This document shows, one piece after another, positions 1 to 6,644 of a stretch of DNA of 64,000 bases (position 1 is the stretch's first letter; each line of letters starts with the position of its first letter). The notes below the pieces were generated by a model. It saw only the letters and a program-made list of their open reading frames with translations, was not told the DNA's origin and searched no databases. Position numbers and translations under genes: made by a program. Where the stretch lies: contig JBBAED010000004.1 in assembly GCA_041656115.1 (NCBI GenBank), forward strand, positions 85,598 through 149,597, written 5' to 3'. Source of the stretch: Dehalococcoidales bacterium. GTDB lineage: Bacteria; Chloroflexota; Dehalococcoidia; Dehalococcoidales; UBA5627.

Positions 1-289
1 ATATTCCAAAAAAGAGCTTGTTCTTGGATAACCGCCCAAGCCCTCCCGCAAGCCCCAGAATAAGCATCAGAAAATAGGAAACCACGGTCACAACAATTGT
101 AACCAGTATTCCCGACTTGGCAAAAACAACAATGTCTTTGAACGGGACGGGCTGCAACATAACAAGCAGTACTATTACTGCGGCAACAACTACAACCAAC
201 CACCACCAAGCATCTTGGCGTAGGTTTACTTCCCCACCGGTAACAAAGCTAAGCTCCCTATTAGGGGCATCTTTTTTATACTTTTCCAT
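1..289 (-). CDS. Polar amino acid ABC transporter permease (partial, cut by window edge)
   Basis: The reverse strand from the ATG at 289 reads open to the window edge, giving about 96 residues of a HisM/GlnP-type inner-membrane permease. After a charged N-terminus there is a first hydrophobic helix (around residues 30-45). A second membrane segment then begins with SGILVTIVVTVVSYF and ends with the family-typical GLAGGLGRLSKNK. It lies directly downstream of a family 3 solute-binding protein on the same strand, as expected for an amino acid importer operon. The C-terminal part, including the EAA loop that contacts the ATPase, lies outside the window. The substrate cannot be read from this fragment. 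Confidence 0.8.
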   Translation of the reverse strand, partial: MEKYKKDAPNRELSFVTGGEVNLRQDAWWWLVVVVAAVIVLLVMLQPVPFKDIVVFAKSGILVTIVVTVVSYFLMLILGLAGGLGRLSKNKLFFGI

Positions 290-302
290 TTACCCAAAGC
301 CT

Positions 303-321
303 TGGGGGCATAAAGCCCCCA
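303..321 (-). other. Intercistronic stem-loop between binding protein and permease
   Basis: TGGGGGC and GCCCCCA (303-309 and 315-321) form a perfect 7-bp stem with a five-base loop, in the 47-bp gap between the binding-protein stop and the permease start. No T-run follows on the minus strand, so it is not a complete intrinsic terminator. Stem-loops here commonly stabilise the upstream binding-protein message and lower permease expression; that role is inferred. Confidence 0.55.
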
Positions 322-336
322 TGCGTTACATTCTAA

Positions 337-1071
337 TTAGCTAACCAACCACTTTTGGACTAATCTGTCGATAACACCATCGGCAATTGCTTCAGCAAGG
401 GCATCGTTAATTTTGTCTACCAATTTGCTGCCCTTGGGGAAAGCGATTCCGTATTCTTCGATTGTCGGGAATTCGGCGACCGATTTAAGGTCGCTGTATT
501 TTGAAACATAACCGCTCGCTACCGGGGTATCGCAAACAACGGCATCAAGCTGGCCGCTGCGAAGTGCAACAAATGCCATTCCGATTTCATCGTAACCGGT
601 TACGTTAACACCGTCTACGGCGCTGGCTTCATCATCACCGGTTGTACCGGACTGTACGCCAACTTTCTTACCGACCAAATCGGAAACACCCGCTATCGCG
701 CTGTCGGCCTTGGTAACAATAACCTGCTTAGCAATAAAATACGGATCGGAAAAATCCATATCGGTTTTTCGATCTTCTTTAATCGTAATCGACGAAATGG
801 CGGCATCATAGGTGCCCTGAGAAACACCGGCCAGCAGGGGATCCCACTCAACATTAACAAATTCAAATTCAATGCCTGCACGCTCGGCAATTTCGGTGAA
901 CAAATCGATATCAAACCCTACGATTTGATTGGCGGCCGTGTCCACATATTCAAAAGGCGCCCAAGTGGCATCCGTTGCGACACGTATTTTACCGGAATCG
1001 GTACCACATGCCGAAAAGATTAAACTGCCAAACAAGACCATCGCTATCACGAAAGAAAACAATTTCTTCAT
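337..1071 (-). CDS. Amino acid ABC transporter substrate-binding lipoprotein
   Basis: A 244-residue family 3 (SBP_bac_3) periplasmic/extracytoplasmic binding protein. The open frame extends further upstream, but the ATG at 1071 has AAAGGAG just before it and begins a good lipoprotein signal (MKKLF, hydrophobic core, lipobox FSAC with Cys22). The mature part starts with the family signature: IRVATDATWAPFEYVD, then GFDIDLFTEIAERAG, then AAISSITIKEDRKTDMDFSDPYF. These elements line the amino acid pocket. The protein should capture a polar amino acid and deliver it to the permease encoded next. The exact substrate is not determined. Confidence 0.88.
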   Translation of the reverse strand: MKKLFSFVIAMVLFGSLIFSACGTDSGKIRVATDATWAPFEYVDTAANQIVGFDIDLFTEIAERAGIEFEFVNVEWDPLLAGVSQGTYDAAISSITIKEDRKTDMDFSDPYFIAKQVIVTKADSAIAGVSDLVGKKVGVQSGTTGDDEASAVDGVNVTGYDEIGMAFVALRSGQLDAVVCDTPVASGYVSKYSDLKSVAEFPTIEEYGIAFPKGSKLVDKINDALAEAIADGVIDRLVQKWLVS

Positions 1072-1237
1072 GCCTATCTCCTTTTTGGTAATTAGTTTGA
1101 TACATAATAGCAGACTTGACCGCGGTTGAAAAGTGTAGCGGCGCTTAAAAAGACAAAAGAAACAAAAAATTGTTGTCAAATTCAAATACAGCCGAAGCGT
1201 TTTAGCTCAATATCAATTGAATTTTTACGGAACTTGG

Positions 1238-1648
1238 CTAATATCTTCTCTTTTTATATTGCTCAACGGCATATTCCACCGTTCCCGAAACCCCGCCGAA
1301 TACATACACTCCGGCTTCAACCAGAACTTGGGCCGCACCGCCCCCCATCGCCCCGGTTAAAACCGCGCCGACCCCGGTTTCGGCAACAAGCGCCGCTGAC
1401 AGCCGCCCCACGCCGCGCTCGGAGTCATCTTCAACACCCTCAATCACCGTATATTCCATGGTTTCGGTATCTATCAAAATAAACCACTTGGCGACACCGA
1501 AATTAGGGTCAACTTCAGAATCCAAAGTGGTCCCTTGAGCGGAAATTGCAATATATGTCGGGTATTCAAACGAACAGCCCGACGGAAAAATTACACCTGA
1601 AGTTAGGAAGATAGCGGAAATACCCCAAAAAATAAGTTTCTTTAACAT
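1238..1648 (-). CDS. NifX/NafY-like (dinitrogenase iron-molybdenum cofactor family) domain with a lipoprotein signal
   Basis: A 136-residue protein. Residues about 30-132 match the Fe-Mo-cofactor-binding fold shared by NifX, VnfX, NafY and the C-terminus of NifB: YIAISAQGTTLDSEVDPNFG, KWFILIDTETMEYTVIEG, VLTGAMGGGAAQVLVEAGV, and the ending SGTVEYAVEQYKK. Family members are normally cytoplasmic, but here residues 1-25 form a signal peptide with a lipobox-like FPSGC (Cys25). The usual Arg after NFG is Val (NFGVAKW). No nif genes are visible. It is likely a membrane-anchored extracytoplasmic protein of unknown function; binding of a metal cluster is inference only. It is separated from the amino acid transporter genes by about 170 bp. 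Confidence 0.7.
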   Translation of the reverse strand: MLKKLIFWGISAIFLTSGVIFPSGCSFEYPTYIAISAQGTTLDSEVDPNFGVAKWFILIDTETMEYTVIEGVEDDSERGVGRLSAALVAETGVGAVLTGAMGGGAAQVLVEAGVYVFGGVSGTVEYAVEQYKKRRY

Positions 1649-1810
1649 TGTCGCACCTTTACCTTTGTTAACAAAGACTGCCCCAAGCGCCCGATTTTAC
1701 TTTATTGCGCTAAACGTTCATAATTTCATTATTATACTAATTATAATTCAATTCAAAATTCTATGAAAGGCACACCGAGTGCATCGTTGTGCACAGGAAT
1801 ATAAAAAAGC

Positions 1811-2974
1811 ATGGATAATAATGTTACCCGCTTAGATTACAACGGGAAAGATATAATTTTAATCGCCACCGCACACGTATCCGAACAAAGTGTAGAACTT
1901 GTCAAAAAAGTTATTGAAGCAGAAAGACCGGATAGCGTTTGCGTTGAGCTTGATGAAGGCCGTTACAAAAGTATCCTAAACCCCAAAGCCTGGGAAAACA
2001 CCAATATCGTCCAAATAATTAAAGAAAAAAAGGTCGGCTTTATGCTTGCCAATCTCTTTTTAAGCGCCTACCAAAAAAAGATTGCCCGTCAATTAAACGC
2101 CGTTGTCGGCAGGGAAATGATGCAGGGGATCGAAAGCGCCAAAAAAGTGGGGGCCGAGCTTGTTTTAGCCGACCGCCAAATTCAAATTACCTTTCGCCGC
2201 ATCTGGAAAAAACTGGGATTATGGGGCAAGATTAAACTTTTTTACAGCTTCCTTTTTTCATTTGTTGATAGCACCAATACAAAAATAACCGAAGAAGAAG
2301 TCAACAAAATGCTGGAAGCCGATGTCTTGGAGTCGGCGATTTCCGAAATCCGTAAAGAGTTTCCCGCAATCGGGGAAGTGCTTATCAGCGAAAGAGACCA
2401 GTATCTGGCCTATAAAATAAAAGGGGCGCCGGGGAAAAAGATTGTAGCCGTCCTCGGCGGGGCACACGTTCCCGGTGTAAAAGAGGAAATCTACAAAGCG
2501 CAGGATATTGCAAAATTGACCCACGTTGCCAAGGGCAGCCCAATATTTAAAATAATCGGTTGGGCGATTCCCGTGGCAATTATCGGGCTGATTGCGTACG
2601 GATTTGTTATTAATATTCAAACCGGCTTAGGCCAGGTAGCGTCCTGGTTTTTTTGGAACAGCATCATCGCCGGCCTCTTTACAATGCTGGCACTCGGGCA
2701 CCCTCTCAGTGTTCTGACTTCTATGGTCGCCTCACCATTTACTTCTCTAAATCCGCTGATTGCCTGCGGATGGCTGACAGGGCTGGTAGAGGCCTCATTA
2801 AGAAAACCGACGGTACAAGATATGAATAATATTCCCGAAGATATCTTCAGATTTAAAGGCTTCTTTAAAAACCGCTTCTTGCGGGTCTTTTTGATTATCG
2901 TAATGACTAATTTAGGCAGCTCACTGGGCGCTTTTTTGGCCGGAGCCGATATTATTCGAAAACTCTTCCAGTAG
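1811..2974 (+). CDS. TraB/PrgY family membrane protein
   Basis: A 387-residue TraB-domain protein. The N-terminal soluble domain carries the family signatures IATAHVSEQSVELV (about residues 17-30), PDSVCVELDEGRY (about 40-52), REMMQGIESAKKVGAELVLADR (two adjacent blocks, about 97-118) and GGAHVPG (about 217-223). The C-terminal third holds four or so hydrophobic segments. Homologues include PrgY, which limits pheromone signalling in enterococci, and many uncharacterised bacterial and archaeal proteins; a metalloprotease-like fold has been proposed for the family. It stands alone between divergent and same-strand neighbours, so the context gives no function. Confidence 0.85.
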   Translation: MDNNVTRLDYNGKDIILIATAHVSEQSVELVKKVIEAERPDSVCVELDEGRYKSILNPKAWENTNIVQIIKEKKVGFMLANLFLSAYQKKIARQLNAVVGREMMQGIESAKKVGAELVLADRQIQITFRRIWKKLGLWGKIKLFYSFLFSFVDSTNTKITEEEVNKMLEADVLESAISEIRKEFPAIGEVLISERDQYLAYKIKGAPGKKIVAVLGGAHVPGVKEEIYKAQDIAKLTHVAKGSPIFKIIGWAIPVAIIGLIAYGFVINIQTGLGQVASWFFWNSIIAGLFTMLALGHPLSVLTSMVASPFTSLNPLIACGWLTGLVEASLRKPTVQDMNNIPEDIFRFKGFFKNRFLRVFLIIVMTNLGSSLGAFLAGADIIRKLFQ

Positions 2975-3071
2975 GTTTACCTCTTAAAACAACGGGCAAT
3001 CGGGGTTGAAGTTAAGATGCGAGTCTTTATTTTTCGATTCCGATTAGTTTAAATGGTATGATATTCCCAAT

Positions 3072-3923
3072 ATGAGAAAAATTATCATCCCGTTATTTTT
3101 GCTGCTTGTTGCTCTCGCAATAGTGATATACGGGGTATATCAGGAAAAACCGGCTGAGCCCCCAATTTCCGGTGAAATCAGCGTTCACTTCATTGACGTC
3201 GGGCAGGGTGACGCAATTCTTATTGACTGCGGCACTACGGAAATCTTGATTGACGGCGGCGACCGCTCTTCGGGAATTGCCGAATATTTAGAGAAATACG
3301 TTGACGGGAATTTGGAAATCGTAATTGCCACTCATGCCCACGCCGACCATATCGGCGGATTACCGTCGGTTCTTGAAAGATTTACGGTTGAACAAGTCTG
3401 GTATGACGGCTACACATATTCGTCAAAAACCTTCACCGATTTTATAGCTGCAAGCACGGCAGGAGATACCGAAATACATATCGCCAAACGAGGTGACATA
3501 ATCGGTATTGAAAATTTATCCCTGCATGTTCTGCATCCCGATGTTACTTCGAGCGATCTCAACAATAACAGCATTGTTCTGAGCTTTCAATACGGCGCGG
3601 TCAGCTTTTTGTTTACCGGCGATGCCGAAAAGAAAGCCGAGCAATCTATGCTGGCTTCTCCGTTTGTTTCAATCCCCAACACAGATATACTAAAAGTGGG
3701 GCACCACGGTTCAAGAACGTCATCAACCGCGGAATTTCTTTACGCTCTGATGCCGGAGGTTGCCGTCTACATGGCCAAAACCGATAACAGTTACGGGCAT
3801 CCGCACCCTGAAACGATTGAAGCGCTTTTAAATATCGGCGCCGATATTTACGGAACCGATACCCATGGCACAATTATAATTACCACCGACGGCGAAACGT
3901 ATTTCATTAACACCGCAAAATAA
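3072..3923 (+). CDS. ComEC/Rec2-like secreted metallo-beta-lactamase-fold hydrolase
   Basis: A 283-residue protein with an N-terminal hydrophobic segment (residues about 5-23), probably an uncleaved anchor or signal peptide, followed by a metallo-beta-lactamase fold. The metal-binding motifs are visible: VHFIDVGQGDAILI, THAHADHIGGL (HxHxDH), FTGDAEKKAE, and the late VGHHGSRTSS. The arrangement matches the stand-alone hydrolase domain of ComEC-related proteins, which are thought to act on DNA or phosphodiesters outside the membrane. There is no DNA-uptake channel gene next to it, so a role in competence is not supported. The gene is monocistronic. Confidence 0.85.
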   Translation: MRKIIIPLFLLLVALAIVIYGVYQEKPAEPPISGEISVHFIDVGQGDAILIDCGTTEILIDGGDRSSGIAEYLEKYVDGNLEIVIATHAHADHIGGLPSVLERFTVEQVWYDGYTYSSKTFTDFIAASTAGDTEIHIAKRGDIIGIENLSLHVLHPDVTSSDLNNNSIVLSFQYGAVSFLFTGDAEKKAEQSMLASPFVSIPNTDILKVGHHGSRTSSTAEFLYALMPEVAVYMAKTDNSYGHPHPETIEALLNIGADIYGTDTHGTIIITTDGETYFINTAK

Positions 3924-4140
3924 TTTTAGGGTTTTTCCACTGGCTTTGATACCGGTCAGACTTCTGTAAGAACAACCGAAGACACAACCTCAACAATAGG
4001 GGAAAGATTTGAAATTAGACCGAAGAATACCAACGCAATCGAATCGGTCTACCGCAGGATGACAATAACTTTAGATAATACGACACGCTCAAACGGTAAA
4101 GTTTGGACTAAATAAAGCGGAATCAAGATTGGAGCAGCAA

Positions 4141-4971
4141 TTATCCTTCGATAAACTGTCCCTTTTCGTAACTCCCAAGCACCTTAATAAAAGAGGCATA
4201 TTGTTCCAAGTTCTTCAGGGCCCTTCGCGTTTCCGGTTTATTTATACCGGTTTCAAAATCCATATAAAAACTGTATTCCCAGTTACGGTTTATAACGGGG
4301 CGTGATTCCAATTTGGATAAGTTAATCCCCTCATCGGCAAAAACCTTCATACACTGGAAAAGGCTGCCCGGTATGTTTTTAGCCCTTAAAACAATGCTGG
4401 TTTTGTTTGCATTATCGGGATAATTTTCTTTGCCTGAAATAATCAGAAAGCGCGTATAGTTATTTTTATCTTTGCCGATATCCTTGGCAAGGATACGTAA
4501 GTCATACAACTTTGCCGAAAGGCTGCTGCTGATTGCCGCCGCATGGGTCAGCCCCTGCTCTCTTATCAAGCGAACGCTGCCGGCAGTGTCGTCCGTTTCG
4601 ATACGCACTATTTGGGGGTGCCTGGTAAGGAATTCCTCGCATTGCGCCATCGCCAGCGCATGGCTGTAAACCTCTTTAATATCTTCCATTTTGACACCCG
4701 GAAGCGCCAAAAGATCAAATCTTATTTTTAAATAGGACTCTCCGACAATTTTGGCATCGTGTTTTAAAAGAAAGTCGTAATTTTCCAAAAATGAGCCGTA
4801 AATAGAGTTTTCAATGGCAACCACACCGTAATCAACCAACCCTTTTTTAACATCTTCAAAAACTTGTTGGAACGTTGCTCCCTCGATAATTTCGGAATCA
4901 TCGGGGAACTTATCCCTGGCGACAATATCATGAAAGGAACCGCGCTCACCCTGTATGGATATTTTAACCAT
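4141..4971 (-). CDS. pheA: Prephenate dehydratase
   Basis: A 276-residue monofunctional prephenate dehydratase converting prephenate to phenylpyruvate for phenylalanine synthesis. The catalytic domain runs from residue 1 (ISIQGERGSFHDIVA) to about 180 and ends with the conserved NNYTRFLIIS, whose Thr-Arg-Phe is the family's catalytic motif. The C-terminal ACT domain (about 190-270) begins with SIVLRAKNIPGSLFQCMKVF and carries KLESRP, the phenylalanine-sensing ESRP motif, implying feedback inhibition. There is no fused chorismate mutase. The gene is transcribed divergently from the tandem RNA units that follow, and no partner genes are adjacent. Confidence 0.92.
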   Translation of the reverse strand: MVKISIQGERGSFHDIVARDKFPDDSEIIEGATFQQVFEDVKKGLVDYGVVAIENSIYGSFLENYDFLLKHDAKIVGESYLKIRFDLLALPGVKMEDIKEVYSHALAMAQCEEFLTRHPQIVRIETDDTAGSVRLIREQGLTHAAAISSSLSAKLYDLRILAKDIGKDKNNYTRFLIISGKENYPDNANKTSIVLRAKNIPGSLFQCMKVFADEGINLSKLESRPVINRNWEYSFYMDFETGINKPETRRALKNLEQYASFIKVLGSYEKGQFIEG

Positions 4972-5080
4972 TTTAAACCCCCAAACGTTACGGCATAAAA
5001 CAAAGCATTTTGCTCTAATAATATAACCCTCTGCAGAAGAGAATACAAGAGATATAAAGAATTATTGGCATTAGAGGGTA

Positions 5081-5108
5081 TTGACATATTAATTATATCT
5101 GGTAAGAT
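5081..5108 (+). promoter_or_regulatory. Sigma-70 type promoter of RNA unit 1
   Basis: TTGACA (5081-5086) and TAAGAT (5103-5108) are separated by 16 bp, with an extended -10 TG one base before the hexamer (5100-5101). The predicted start is near 5115. Unit 2 has the same arrangement, which argues that both are functional. Confidence 0.75.
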
Positions 5109-5183
5109 GGAATTAAGGGGATTGTAATAAAAACGGAGTTCAAGCGACGTCCCCAGTAACTTGCGAAAGGAGGGTGTGTATCG

Positions 5184-5258
5184 ATGATTTTTGAACTGCA
5201 CTGTAGATGGAATTTTCCTTACCGAGGCTCCTCGCTGGTTAGCGGTGAAGGAAACTAA
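5184..5258 (+). CDS. 24-residue peptide with LHCRW motif (unit 1)
   Basis: ATG at 5184, ten bases after a perfect AAAGGAGG, and TAA at 5256. The peptide begins MIFE, continues LHCRW, then six variable residues (NFPYRG), then SSLVSGEGN. The unit 2 peptide shares LHCRW and SSLVSG with exactly the same six-residue distance between them. Within the motifs the copies differ by synonymous third-base changes (CTG/CTA for Leu, CAC/CAT for His, AGC/AGT for Ser), and the N-terminal length difference is in frame. This pattern supports translation. There is no signal peptide or membrane segment. It could be a leader peptide whose translation controls RNA folding, or a functional small protein; the sequence cannot decide. 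Confidence 0.55.
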   Translation: MIFELHCRWNFPYRGSSLVSGEGN

Positions 5259-5389
5259 AAAAGGAAACAACCCAAGATCATGATAATCAGCGGGGAGCGA
5301 GCGAAGGTTTCCGAGCTCCTCATAAAATAAAACTCCCGAAAGAGTATCTGGTTAGATAAATCAGGCGGGAGGAGTAGGAAGCGAACTAG

Positions 5390-5422
5390 CAGGCTCCGGT
5401 GAAAAATCCGGAGCCTGTTTTT
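5390..5422 (+). terminator. Intrinsic terminator of RNA unit 1
   Basis: A perfect 10-bp stem CAGGCTCCGG/CCGGAGCCTG (5390-5399 with 5408-5417), an eight-base loop and TTTTT directly after. It is oriented for + strand transcription and nearly identical to the terminator of unit 2. Confidence 0.9.
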
Positions 5423-5462
5423 ATTTTCTGAAATTATTAAAAAAATAGCCCCAAAAAGGGTA

Positions 5463-5490
5463 TTGACATCCGAATTATATTTGATAGAAT
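5463..5490 (+). promoter_or_regulatory. Sigma-70 type promoter of RNA unit 2
   Basis: TTGACA (5463-5468) and TAGAAT (5485-5490) with a 16-bp spacer and an extended TG at 5482-5483. Preceded by GGGTA exactly as in unit 1. It begins about 40 bp after the unit 1 terminator. Confidence 0.75.
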
Positions 5491-5570
5491 GAGAGTAGAG
5501 GGTAATAATAAAAAAAGGAGTCCAACCAATAGCCCTCAATAACTTGCGAAAGGAGGATGTTGTTTATTAG

Positions 5571-5651
5571 ATGCACGATATCTTAGCTCTACATTGTAGA
5601 TGGGACGAAGATCCTACAAGCTCCTCGCTGGTTAGTGGTGGAGGAAGTTAA
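5571..5651 (+). CDS. 26-residue peptide with LHCRW motif (unit 2)
   Basis: ATG at 5571, 14 bases after AAAGGAGG (5549-5556), and TAA at 5649. The peptide begins MHDILA, then LHCRW, six variable residues (DEDPTS), then SSLVSGGGS. It aligns with the unit 1 peptide without any frame break. An overlapping ATG at 5557 opens only a nine-codon frame with no counterpart in unit 1. The 3' end of the frame encodes the first strand of the long conserved helix, so a ribosome finishing the peptide would sit on that strand, as in translation-coupled attenuators. The spacing from the Shine-Dalgarno is a little long. Confidence 0.5.
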   Translation: MHDILALHCRWDEDPTSSSLVSGGGS

Positions 5652-5783
5652 CAAAGGAAACAATCAAATATCTTAATAATCGGCGAGGAGCGGGCGAAGG
5701 TTTCCGAGCTCCTCAAAAGATAGAACTCCCAAAAGAGTATCTGGTTAGATAGATCAGGCGGGAGGAGTAGGAAACGAATCAAA

Positions 5784-5817
5784 CAGGCTCCGGTGGGAAA
5801 ATCCGGAGCCTGTTTTT
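5784..5817 (+). terminator. Intrinsic terminator of RNA unit 2
   Basis: CAGGCTCCGG/CCGGAGCCTG (5784-5793 with 5803-5812), a nine-base loop, then TTTTT. It is the same stem as unit 1 with a different loop, so the stem is conserved rather than the whole segment. Confidence 0.9.
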
Positions 5818-5881
5818 ATTTCCAAATATTCTTAATTCAAGACAAGGGACGGTAAAAATCGCCAGCCGCCAAGCGGATTAG

Positions 5882-6640
5882 CTATTTAACCGCCACATGA
5901 ATTGCCGCCGCACCGAAAAATAGGCGCTTAAAGGTAACTGCGGAAAACCCCGATTTCAGAAGCAAATCACTTAGTTCTTCGGCGCCGTAGTAGTTTGCCG
6001 CCGAATTACCCAAATAGGTATAGGCAATACGATTCCCCGAAACAAGCTTCCCGATAAAGGGAATAAAATGTTTGAGATAGCGGCGATGGAAATATCGGAT
6101 TACCCGCGCATTGGGGCGCGGCTGGCTGGATTCGGCAATAACAAATCGGCCGCCGGGCTTTAAAACGCGCAATATCTCGGCAATATGCCTATCGGCCATC
6201 CCGTTTTTGTATGTAAGGTTACGGAAACCGAAACCGATACACAGGCAATCAAAAGAATTGTCCGGGAAGGGTATGTTGGCAATATCACCGTTAACAAAAT
6301 CCACATTGTAACCGTCTTTTTGAGCCTTTTCGATTGCCACATTAAGCATCGGCTGGCTGTAATCCAAACCGGTAACTTGCAGATCGTACTTGGCAAACTT
6401 AGCAACCGTTAAAGCTAAATCACCTGTACCGCAGCATATATCGAGTACCGATTGCGGTTTGGCTTTCAAGCTTTCCCTTGCCGCCTTATTTCTCCATCCG
6501 ACATCCATTCCCAAGGTAAACAAACGATTAATTAAATCGTAATTCTTGGGGATAGATTCAAAAACGTCGTTATGCAAAAAATTGCTTTGCTTGCGGCATT
6601 TATCGTTTAATAAAGCTTGGTTAGGAATATTTTCCGTCAT
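5882..6640 (-). CDS. menG: Demethylmenaquinone/ubiquinone C-methyltransferase
   Basis: A 252-residue UbiE/COQ5 family class I methyltransferase, expected to methylate demethylmenaquinone with SAM in the last step of menaquinone synthesis. Visible motifs are the N-terminal YDLINRLFTLGMDVGWR, SAM-binding VLDICCGTGDLAL (about residues 65-77), DFVNGDIANIPFPDNSFD and the C-terminal GRFVIAESSQPRPN. It starts four bases after the stop of the prenyltransferase gene upstream on the same strand, so the two are cotranscribed. The enzyme should be cytosolic or peripheral at the membrane. Ubiquinone is unlikely in an anaerobe, hence the menaquinone assignment, which is inferred. Confidence 0.85.
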   Translation of the reverse strand: MTENIPNQALLNDKCRKQSNFLHNDVFESIPKNYDLINRLFTLGMDVGWRNKAARESLKAKPQSVLDICCGTGDLALTVAKFAKYDLQVTGLDYSQPMLNVAIEKAQKDGYNVDFVNGDIANIPFPDNSFDCLCIGFGFRNLTYKNGMADRHIAEILRVLKPGGRFVIAESSQPRPNARVIRYFHRRYLKHFIPFIGKLVSGNRIAYTYLGNSAANYYGAEELSDLLLKSGFSAVTFKRLFFGAAAIHVAVK

Positions 6641-6644
6641 CTTT

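Larger units (their letters stand above)
5115..5425 (+). ncRNA. Structured peptide-encoding RNA, unit 1 of a tandem pair
   Basis: A self-contained transcription unit of about 310 nt: consensus promoter, a strong Shine-Dalgarno (AAAGGAGG, 5166-5173), a 24-codon reading frame, a structured 3' half and an intrinsic terminator. It is strongly similar in sequence and order to unit 2. Helices conserved in both copies are CTCCTCGCTG/CAGCGGGGAG (5228-5237 with 5288-5297), GGAAAC/GTTTCC (5263-5268 with 5307-5312), CTCCCG/CGGGAG (5333-5338 with 5366-5371) and the hairpin TATCT-GGTT-AGATA (5345-5358). Flanking genes lie on the opposite strand, so it is not a leader of any gene here. It does not match the RNA classes I can recall (6S, SRP, tmRNA, RNase P, T-box or common riboswitches). 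The transcript ends are predicted. Confidence 0.7.
5497..5819 (+). ncRNA. Structured peptide-encoding RNA, unit 2 of a tandem pair
   Basis: Second copy of the tandem unit, about 320 nt, offset by 382 bp at the promoter and 394 bp at the terminator. The block AACTTGCGAAAGGAGG is identical in both copies (here 5541-5556). The helix CTCCTCGCTG/CGGCGAGGAG (5621-5630 with 5681-5690) is kept although its 3' strand differs from unit 1 at two positions; both changes swap Watson-Crick and wobble pairs. GGAAAC/GTTTCC (5656-5661 with 5700-5705), CTCCC/GGGAG (5726-5730 with 5760-5764) and TATCT-GGTT-AGATA (5738-5751) are also kept. The next gene downstream, menG, is on the opposite strand. Confidence 0.7.

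Noticed and set aside
117..344. 75-codon + strand frame
   Set aside because: It runs antisense to the permease start and has a low-complexity Thr-rich translation; the minus-strand permease frame matches a family.
3930..4113. Open stretch of about 60 codons between the MBL gene and pheA
   Set aside because: It has no start codon near its beginning (it follows TAG), no ribosome site and no recognisable family; treated as chance.
5255..5539. Minus-strand frames across the tandem RNA units (5255-5539 and the 4764-5270 frame)
   Set aside because: They run antisense through the promoters and terminator of the RNA units, start without ribosome sites and resemble no protein.
5115..5819. T-box, 6S, SRP, tmRNA or RNase P RNA for the tandem units
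   Set aside because: None of the hallmark sequences I know (T-box AGGGTGGNACCGCG, the tmRNA ends, the SRP GGAAG core, the RNase P core) is visible, and no gene follows in the same direction.
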